A DNA stretch of 45,094 nt, taken from JANWXR01 sp033577755. GTDB lineage: Bacteria; Chloroflexota; Anaerolineae; Anaerolineales; UBA6663. The translations under genes were made by a program, and so were the position numbers. Each line of letters begins with the position of its first letter. Within the stretch, counting starts at the first letter, position 1. Where the stretch lies: the NCBI GenBank assembly GCA_033577755.1, contig JAVQXV010000008.1:1-45094 (forward strand), given 5' to 3'. A model generated the notes under the pieces. It worked only from the letters and a program-made list of their open reading frames with translations. It had not been told where the DNA came from and did not search any database. This document shows, in pieces, positions 39,539 to 45,094 of this stretch.

Positions 39539-40009
39539 ATGAGCACCCATCACATCAAAGTCACTCTCAACGGGAAGAGGTACGAGGCAGAAGTCGAAGC
39601 CCGGATGCTGCTCGTCCACTTCATCCGCGAGACGCTAGGGCTGACGGGCACACACATCGGCTGTGACACAACCTCGTGCGGCGCGTGTACGGTCTTGCTC
39701 AACGGCCGGGCCGTCAAGTCCTGCACCGTGCTCGCCGTGCAGGCCGACGGCAGCGAGATGATGACCGTAGAGGGCCTTGCGCAGAATGGTAAATTGCATC
39801 CGATCCAGGAAGGCTTCATTGAGAAGCACGGCCTGCAGTGTGGCTTCTGCACGCCCGGCATGATGATGACCGCCTACGCCTTCCTCAAGAAGAACCCGAA
39901 CCCCACCGAAGACGAAATTCGCTGGGCGATCTCCGGCAACCTGTGTCGGTGCACGGGCTACGTCAACATCGTCAAGGCGGTGCAGTATGCGGCGGAAAAA
40001 ATGAAGTGA
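39539..40009 (+). CDS. coxS: Aerobic CO dehydrogenase, [2Fe-2S] small subunit
   Basis: A 156-residue ferredoxin-type subunit with two [2Fe-2S] clusters: the plant-type set Cys42, Cys47, Cys50 and Cys62 (GCDTTSCGAC...KSC) and the helical-domain set Cys101, Cys104, Cys136 and Cys138 (CGFCTPGM, LCRCTGY). Length and motif order are typical. AAAGGAA lies before the start. It links the molybdenum site in CoxL to FAD in CoxM. The 75-base gap after coxM holds no other gene. Confidence 0.95.
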   Translation: MSTHHIKVTLNGKRYEAEVEARMLLVHFIRETLGLTGTHIGCDTTSCGACTVLLNGRAVKSCTVLAVQADGSEMMTVEGLAQNGKLHPIQEGFIEKHGLQCGFCTPGMMMTAYAFLKKNPNPTEDEIRWAISGNLCRCTGYVNIVKAVQYAAEKMK

Positions 40010-40058
40010 GAGGTCATTCGCAATTACCACTCACCAACATACCTCCGGGAGGTTTACC

Positions 40059-42407
40059 ATGCCCGAAATACAAGGTTTAGGCCATTCCCGCAAGCGCGTG
40101 GAGGACGCTCGGTTCGTCCGGGGCAAAGGCAATTATATTGACGATATCAAACTACCGGGGATGCTGCACCTCGACATCGTCCGCAGTCCGTACGCGCACG
40201 CGAAAATCAAGAAAATCAATACCGACAAAGCCCTCGCCATTCCCGGCGTGCTGGCCGTCATCACCGGCGAGACGCTCAAGCAGTACAACGTCCACAATAT
40301 GCCAACGCTGATGAGCGATACCCAGATGGTCTTGCCGGTGGACACGGTGAAGTACCAGTATCAGGAAGTGGCCGGGGTGCTCGCCACCGACCGCTACAAA
40401 GCCGCCGACGGCGTCGCCGCCGTTGAGGTGGAATACGAACCATTGCCGGTGGTTGTGGACCCGAAGAAGGCGCTCGAACCGGGCGCGCCCAAAGTTCGCG
40501 ACGACAAGCCGAGCAACCACATCTGGCACTGGGAGTGGGGCGACCGGGCGGCGACCGACAAGGCCTTCAACGAGGCCGAGGTCAAGGTCAAGCAGGACAT
40601 CTACCTGCCGCGCATTCACGTCTCGTCCATCGAAACGTGCGGCTGCGTGGCGCAGTGGAACCCCATCGAGGGCCACCTGACGCTGTATATGACCACGCAG
40701 GCACCGCATGCCATCCGCACCGTCGTCGCGCTCGTCACCGCGCACCTCGGGCTGTCCGAGGAGAAAATCCGGGTGATCTCGCCCGACATCGGCGGTGGGT
40801 TCGGCGGCAAAGTGCCGGTCTATCCCGGTTACGTGATCGCGGTAGCGGCTTCGATTGTCACGGGCGCGCCGGTCAAATGGATCGAAGACCGCACCGAGAA
40901 TCTCGCCGCCGACTCATTCGCTCGCGATTACCACATCACCGCCGAACTCGCGGCGAAGAAAGACGGCACGCTGACGGCGGTGCGCGTGAAGACCATCGCC
41001 GACCACGGCTATACCGATGCGGCGGCCAACCCCTCGAAGTTCCCCGCCGGGTTGTTCCACATCTGCACCGGCTCGTACGATTTCAAGAGCGCGTTCGTCG
41101 AGGTGGACGGCGTGTACACGAACAAGCCGCCGGGCGGCATCGCCTACCGCTGCTCATTCCGCGTCACCGAGGCTGTGCACACTATCGAACGCATGGTTGA
41201 CCTGATGGCGCACGAACTGGGGATGGACCCGGCGGAGTTCCGCCTGAAGAACTTCATCAAGCCGGAGCAGTTCCCGTACAGGTCTGCCCTTGGCTGGGAG
41301 TACGATAGCGGCAACTATGCTGCCGCGCTCCGCAAGGCGATGGACATGATCGGGTATGAGGAACTCCGTAAGGAGCAGGCCGAGAAGCGTGCGCGCGGCG
41401 AGCTTATGGGTATTGGCATCTCGTCGTTCACCGAGATCGTCGGCGCAGGGCCGTCGCACACGTTTGACATCCTCGGCCTGAAGATGTTCGACTCATGTGA
41501 ACTGCGCATCCATCCGACGGGCAAGGCCATCGCTCGCTTCGGGACCAAGAGTCAGGGGCAGGGGCACGAGACTACCTATGCGCAGATCATCGCCGAGGAA
41601 CTCGGCATCCCCGCTGAGCACATCAAGATCGAAGAGGGTGACACCGATACCGCGCCCTACGGCCTCGGCACGTACGCCAGCCGCAGCACGCCGACCGCCG
41701 GGGCCGCCGCCGCGATGGCCTCTCGCAAGGTGCGCGAAAAAGCCAAGAAGATCGCCGCGCATCTGCTCGAAGCCGCCGAGGAAGACCTGGTGTGGGAACG
41801 GGGCAAGTTCTACGTGAAGGGTGCGCCCACACGGGCTAAGACGATTCAGGAGATCGCCTTCGCCGCGTATACCAATCATCCGCCGGGCATGGAGGCCGGG
41901 CTGGAGGCCGTTCACTACTACGACCCGCCGAACATGACCTTCCCCTTCGGCTCATACATCGCGGTCGTGGACATTGATCGCGGCACCGGGCAGGTGAAGG
42001 TGCGCCGCTTCGTGGCCGTGGACGACTGCGGTGTGCGCATCAACCCGATGATCGTCGAGGGCCAGATTCACGGCGGCCTGACGATGGGCTTCGCCCCGGC
42101 GCTGATGGAGGAAATCCGCTACGATGAAAACGGCAACATCTACGGCGCGACGTTCATGGATTACCTGCTCCCGACGGCCGTCGAGACCCCGAAGTGGGAG
42201 ACGGGCGAGACGGTCACGCCCTCACCACATCATCCGTTCGGCGCGAAGGGCGTGGGCGAGTCGGCCACGGTGGGCGCACCGGCCGCCATCGCCAACGCGG
42301 TGGTGGATGCGCTCTGGCACCTCGGCGTGCGGCATGTGGACATCCCCATCACCCCGCCCAAGGTGTGGGCGCTGTTGAAGGAAAAGGGAGCGGCGTTGGA
42401 GGAGTAG
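40059..42407 (+). CDS. coxL: Aerobic CO dehydrogenase form I, molybdenum large subunit
   Basis: A 782-residue molybdenum-copper subunit. The active-site loop reads AYRCSFR with Cys365, the form I signature AYxCSFR, where the cysteine binds copper; form II enzymes have AYRGAGR instead. The catalytic Glu is Glu734 in KGVGESATVGAP, and GGGFGGKVPVYPGY marks the cofactor region. GGGAGG precedes the start. The enzyme oxidises CO to CO2 at the inner face of the membrane and feeds electrons to respiration. Its presence next to a proposed tetrapyrrole-breakdown cluster is notable because heme-type ring opening releases CO, although independent atmospheric CO use is just as possible. Confidence 0.97.
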   Translation: MPEIQGLGHSRKRVEDARFVRGKGNYIDDIKLPGMLHLDIVRSPYAHAKIKKINTDKALAIPGVLAVITGETLKQYNVHNMPTLMSDTQMVLPVDTVKYQYQEVAGVLATDRYKAADGVAAVEVEYEPLPVVVDPKKALEPGAPKVRDDKPSNHIWHWEWGDRAATDKAFNEAEVKVKQDIYLPRIHVSSIETCGCVAQWNPIEGHLTLYMTTQAPHAIRTVVALVTAHLGLSEEKIRVISPDIGGGFGGKVPVYPGYVIAVAASIVTGAPVKWIEDRTENLAADSFARDYHITAELAAKKDGTLTAVRVKTIADHGYTDAAANPSKFPAGLFHICTGSYDFKSAFVEVDGVYTNKPPGGIAYRCSFRVTEAVHTIERMVDLMAHELGMDPAEFRLKNFIKPEQFPYRSALGWEYDSGNYAAALRKAMDMIGYEELRKEQAEKRARGELMGIGISSFTEIVGAGPSHTFDILGLKMFDSCELRIHPTGKAIARFGTKSQGQGHETTYAQIIAEELGIPAEHIKIEEGDTDTAPYGLGTYASRSTPTAGAAAAMASRKVREKAKKIAAHLLEAAEEDLVWERGKFYVKGAPTRAKTIQEIAFAAYTNHPPGMEAGLEAVHYYDPPNMTFPFGSYIAVVDIDRGTGQVKVRRFVAVDDCGVRINPMIVEGQIHGGLTMGFAPALMEEIRYDENGNIYGATFMDYLLPTAVETPKWETGETVTPSPHHPFGAKGVGESATVGAPAAIANAVVDALWHLGVRHVDIPITPPKVWALLKEKGAALEE

Positions 42408-42420
42408 GCCTGAACCTTTG

Positions 42421-42486
42421 GCCACGAATTACACGGATTGACATGAATTCTCTGAAGCCCTCGTGATCATCCGTGTAATTCGTGGC
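42421..42486. repeat. 18-bp perfect inverted repeat (GCCACGAATTACACGGAT)
   Basis: GCCACGAATTACACGGAT at 42421-42438 is exactly inverted at 42469-42486 with a 30-base loop that contains GACATGAATTC. It lies between coxL and the XdhC-like gene and could form a stable hairpin or be a miniature mobile element. No T-run follows. Confidence 0.9.
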
Positions 42487-42501
42487 AAGGATTTTTCACC
42501 C

Positions 42502-43470
42502 GTGTTCGATTATCTCGACAAGGCGCATACCCTCCGAGCTGCCGGCCAGTCCTTTGCCCTAGCCACCGTCGTGCGCGCCGAGAGACCGACTTCGGCCAAA
42601 GCAGGGGCGAAGGCAATTATTACGGCAGATGGCGTGCTCACCGGCTGGGTAGGAGGGAGCTGCGCGCAGCCGACCGTGATCCGCGAGGCGCTGAAGGCGC
42701 TGGAGGATGGACAGCCGCGTTTTGTGCGACTATGCCCGCCGGAGAAGTTGAGCCGCACCCCGCCGGATGGCGTCATCGAGGTCACGTTGACTTGCGTCAG
42801 TGGAGGCACATTGGAAGTTTACATCGAGCCGCACCTGCCTCAACCCCAACTTGTCGTCATCGGTCACCTGCCCATCGCCGAGGCGTTGGCCGCGCTGGGC
42901 AAGGGGCTGGGTTATCGCGTGACGGTGATGGGGCTGGACGCCACGCCGGAGCGTTTTCCTCACGCCGATCTTGTGCTGGATCGCCTCGACTTCTCCCAAC
43001 TCTCCACACTCACTCCAACTTACATCATCGTCGCCACGCATGGTAATTACGACGAAGAGGCGCTGGAGCGGGCGCTGAACATGGACGCCGCCTACGTCGC
43101 GCTCGTCGCCAGTCGGAGGCGGGCTGAGGCCGTGTTACAATATCTACGCGAGACGGGGCTCCCGGAAGATCGTCTCGCGCGGCTCAAGTATCCTGCCGGG
43201 CTGGACATCGGCGCGAGCACCCCTGAGGAAATTGCCTTGAGCATCCTCGCTGAGATTATCCAGTTGCGCCGACGTAGCCTCCAATCTCCAGTTAGCCATC
43301 ATCGGCCTCAGACTGAGGCCATTGATCCGGTTTGCGGCATGACCGTAGAGATCGCTACGGCTCGCTATCTGCTTGACTACAACGGTCAAACGTATTACTT
43401 TTGCGCGCTCGGATGCCGTCGGGCATTCGAGAAAGAGCCGGAGAAATATCTTGTGATAAGTAGCGGTTGA
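42502..43470 (+). CDS. XdhC/CoxI-family maturation protein with C-terminal YHS domain
   Basis: A 322-residue protein. The N-terminal XdhC/CoxI domain has ATVVRAERPTSAKAGAKAII and TGWVGGSCAQPTV (with the conserved Cys). The C-terminal Rossmann domain has LVVIGHLPIAEALAALG and YVALVASRRRAEAVL. A linker then leads to a YHS metal-binding domain (DPVCGMTVEIATARY, YYFCALGCRRAFEKEPEKY) with three cysteines. XdhC proteins help sulfurate and insert the molybdenum cofactor. The YHS extension suggests copper handling for the Mo-Cu site. The start is GTG 42502 with AAGGA about 11 bases upstream; an earlier GTG at 42463 lies inside the inverted repeat. Confidence 0.9.
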   Translation: MFDYLDKAHTLRAAGQSFALATVVRAERPTSAKAGAKAIITADGVLTGWVGGSCAQPTVIREALKALEDGQPRFVRLCPPEKLSRTPPDGVIEVTLTCVSGGTLEVYIEPHLPQPQLVVIGHLPIAEALAALGKGLGYRVTVMGLDATPERFPHADLVLDRLDFSQLSTLTPTYIIVATHGNYDEEALERALNMDAAYVALVASRRRAEAVLQYLRETGLPEDRLARLKYPAGLDIGASTPEEIALSILAEIIQLRRRSLQSPVSHHRPQTEAIDPVCGMTVEIATARYLLDYNGQTYYFCALGCRRAFEKEPEKYLVISSG

Positions 43471-43515
43471 CAGAGACCTCGTCACCCCTCATTCACCACT
43501 CTTACGGAGCAAAGG

Positions 43516-43959
43516 ATGCAACTCGAAGGCAGCGTGACCATCAAGGCCTCGCGCGAGACCGTCTGGCAATTCCTTACCGACCCGCACAAGGTCAGCCAGT
43601 GCGCCCCGGGCGTCGAGTCGGTCGAAATCATCGAACCGGGAAAGAAATTTCGGGCCGTTGCTGCCATCGGCTTCGGAGCGGTGAAAGCCCGGTTCGCAGG
43701 CGACGCCGAATTTCTGGAACTGGACGCCCCGAACCGGGCGAAGATTAAAGCGCACGGCAACGCCCCTGGCAGCGCCGCCGATGTAACGAGCGAGATGTTC
43801 CTTGCCGACGGGCCGGATGGCTCGACCGAGATACGCTGGACGGCAGAGGTGGTCATCCTCGGCTCGCTGGCCAGCCTCGCCGCCCGCATGATGGCCCCGG
43901 TGACGGAGAAATTGACGGGTGAGTTCTTCAATTGTGTCAAGAAGAAGATTGAAATGTAA
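43516..43959 (+). CDS. coxG: CoxG-like SRPBCC membrane-recruitment protein
   Basis: A 147-residue SRPBCC (START-like) protein recognised as the CO dehydrogenase subunit G type: MQLEGSVTIKASRETVWQFL, DPHKVSQCAPGVESVEII and the closing LTGEFFNCVKKKIEM. CoxG proteins anchor CO dehydrogenase at the membrane or carry quinone for it and have no known enzyme activity. GGAG precedes the start. Position after the XdhC-like gene is common in cox clusters. Confidence 0.93.
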   Translation: MQLEGSVTIKASRETVWQFLTDPHKVSQCAPGVESVEIIEPGKKFRAVAAIGFGAVKARFAGDAEFLELDAPNRAKIKAHGNAPGSAADVTSEMFLADGPDGSTEIRWTAEVVILGSLASLAARMMAPVTEKLTGEFFNCVKKKIEM

Positions 43960-43964
43960 CGAAT

Positions 43965-44030
43965 GACAAGCACTGCGTGATGAGTCATGCATCACGCATT
44001 ACGCCTCGCTCATCACTTGTCACTCGCCCC
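43965..44030. repeat. GATGAGTCATGCATCACGCATTACG-type repeat
   Basis: AATGACAAGCACTGCGTGATGAGTCATGCATCACGCATTACGCC and CATCACTTGTCACTC form inverted short units (GCGTGATG / CATCACGC; ACTTGTCA / TGACAAG) filling the gap between coxG and the last gene. Confidence 0.7.
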
Positions 44031-45050
44031 ATGAAATTCGGCCCCGTTCCCCTCGACCGCGCCGAGGGCAAAATCCTCGGCCACAACATCGCCGGGCCGG
44101 ATGGGAAGCGTCTGCTGCGCAAAGGTCGACCGCTGACGGCAGACGACATCGCTGCGCTGCACGCCATCGGGCGAACTTCTGTATATGTGGCAGAGCTGAC
44201 GGCAGACGACGTGGATGAGGATACCGCCGCACGTCGAGTGGCACAGGCGGTGAGCGGCAGTGGCCTCCGGCTCCCCGGCGCGGCCTCCGGGCGTGCGAAT
44301 CTCCTCTCCACCGTCCTGGGCATCCTCCGCGTAGATGCCGAAAGGCTAGCCCGTCTCAACGAACTGGAAGGCATCACCCTTGCCACACTTGCCTCGCATT
44401 CCACCGTTCGCCCCAGGCAGATCGTCGGCACGGTCAAAATCATCCCCTTCGCCGTGCCGGAGGCGACCGTTCAGGCTGCTGAGGCGCTGGCGAGCGGCGG
44501 CGCACTGGTCTGGGTGGACGCGCTCACCCCTCAGCCCGTTAGTCTGATTTTCTCCGGCTCCATTTCTATCCGTGAGAAACTCGCCGATGATTTCACCCCC
44601 CTCACAGAGCGGGTGACGGCGCTCGGATCGCACATCATCAGCACAGATTACATCCCGCTGGAAGACGAGAGCGGGGAAGCGGCACTGGCCGAGGCTCTAA
44701 GCCGTTGCCGCGCCGCCGGGGCACGCTTGATCGTCCTTGCGGGCGAGACGGCCATCATGGACCGGCACGACATCGTACCCCGGGCGGTGGAACGGGCCGG
44801 GGGCCGAGTGGAGGCTCTGGGCGCACCGGTTGACCCGGGCAACCTGTTGATGCTCGCCTATCTCGAGGAGGTGCCTATTCTCGGTGCGCCGGGTTGCGCC
44901 CGGAGCCGCAAGATGAACATCGTGGACTGGGTGCTCCCTCGCCTGCTTGCAGGCGACCGGCTGACCCGCCGCGACATCCTCACCCTCGGCCACGGCGGCC
45001 TGCTGGAAGACGTGCCCGAACGGCCCATGTCACGGAATAAGGCGGAATAA
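44031..45050 (+). CDS. Molybdopterin-binding protein (MoeA/MogA-like domain)
   Basis: A 339-residue protein. The N-terminal part (PLDRAEGKILGHNIAGPDGKRLLRKG over two segments) resembles the start of MoeA, and the C-terminal part holds a MoCF-type molybdopterin-binding domain (IISTDYIPLEDESGEAALAEALSRC, LIVLAGETAIMDRHDIVPRAV, PGCARSRKMNIVDWVLPRLLAGD). Such proteins accompany CO dehydrogenases and other molybdenum hydroxylases and probably prepare the cytosine-dinucleotide cofactor together with a nucleotidyltransferase, which would lie beyond the window. ATG 44031 is the first start after the repeat. Confidence 0.9.
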   Translation: MKFGPVPLDRAEGKILGHNIAGPDGKRLLRKGRPLTADDIAALHAIGRTSVYVAELTADDVDEDTAARRVAQAVSGSGLRLPGAASGRANLLSTVLGILRVDAERLARLNELEGITLATLASHSTVRPRQIVGTVKIIPFAVPEATVQAAEALASGGALVWVDALTPQPVSLIFSGSISIREKLADDFTPLTERVTALGSHIISTDYIPLEDESGEAALAEALSRCRAAGARLIVLAGETAIMDRHDIVPRAVERAGGRVEALGAPVDPGNLLMLAYLEEVPILGAPGCARSRKMNIVDWVLPRLLAGDRLTRRDILTLGHGGLLEDVPERPMSRNKAE

Positions 45051-45094
45051 CCGCTGAATCATCGGTGGCAATCGGCGGTCGGCAATCTGTGGTC
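45051..45094. repeat. GGTGGCAATCGGCGGTCGGCAATC repeat, cut by window edge
   Basis: The last 44 bases contain ATCGGTGGCAATCGGCGGTCGGCAATCTGTGGTC, which has imperfect GGCAATC/CGGTGGTC units like the other intergenic repeats. No gene is seen. Confidence 0.5.

Noticed and set aside
38588..42407. Nicotinate or xanthine dehydrogenase instead of CO dehydrogenase, which would have suited a nicotinate-type pathway with LeuCD
   Set aside because: The large subunit has the form I AYRCSFR copper loop and the genes are in M-S-L order with CoxG and XdhC partners.

Overview
The window is GC-rich, tightly packed bacterial DNA, most likely from a Chloroflexota genome (Anaerolineae-like). This is an inference from a form I aerobic CO dehydrogenase cluster in coxMSL order, a Pro/Thr-rich exported protein, and intergenic gaps filled by several families of short AT-rich repeats. 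No rRNA or tRNA was recognised.

Layout: (1) 1-979, the tail of one gene and a small membrane-anchored protein, then about 590 bp without a supported gene. (2) 1568-11161, eight minus-strand genes: two aldehyde dehydrogenases, a group A flavin monooxygenase, a tandem nitrilase, a maleate-isomerase-like protein, a chlorophyllase-like alpha/beta hydrolase, a red chlorophyll catabolite reductase (RCCR)-like protein and a beta-rich unknown. (3) 11162-11221, a divergent promoter region centred on a perfect 20-bp palindrome. (4) 11222-36209, a long plus-strand run: alpha/beta protein, MFS transporter, two membrane proteins, maleamate-amidase-like cysteine hydrolase, two family III CoA-transferases, two HMG-CoA-lyase-type lyases (one fused to a flavin reductase), an HpcH-type aldolase, a GntR/UTRA regulator, five lipocalin-like proteins, a Rieske oxygenase, a second RCCR-like protein, a chlorophyll b reductase (NOL/NYC1)-like SDR, an aconitase-family LeuC/LeuD-like pair, a hydantoinase/imidase-like amidohydrolase and an acyl-CoA-dehydrogenase-fold protein. 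(5) 36393-38381, a soluble GAF histidine kinase and a LuxR-type response regulator ending at a good terminator. (6) 38588-45050, coxM-coxS-coxL followed by XdhC/CoxI-like, CoxG and molybdopterin-binding genes.

Main interpretation: regions 2-4 look like an undescribed bacterial tetrapyrrole (chlorophyll or bilin) catabolic system. Three enzyme families of the plant chlorophyll breakdown route sit together (NOL/NYC1-like SDR, Rieske oxygenase, two RCCR-like proteins) with a chlorophyllase-like hydrolase and several lipocalin-like possible pigment binders. The remaining enzymes fit a lower pathway for the substituted maleimides expected from tetrapyrrole rings: imide hydrolysis, half-amide hydrolysis, hydration of the dialkylmaleate, CoA transfer, and cleavage to pyruvate plus an acyl-CoA. 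The families are read from motifs, while substrates and the pathway order are inference. The operon has been invaded by small repeat-flanked genes (four-helix-bundle protein, GxxExxY protein), a decayed toxin-antitoxin module and many intergenic repeats, some of which have become coding sequence.
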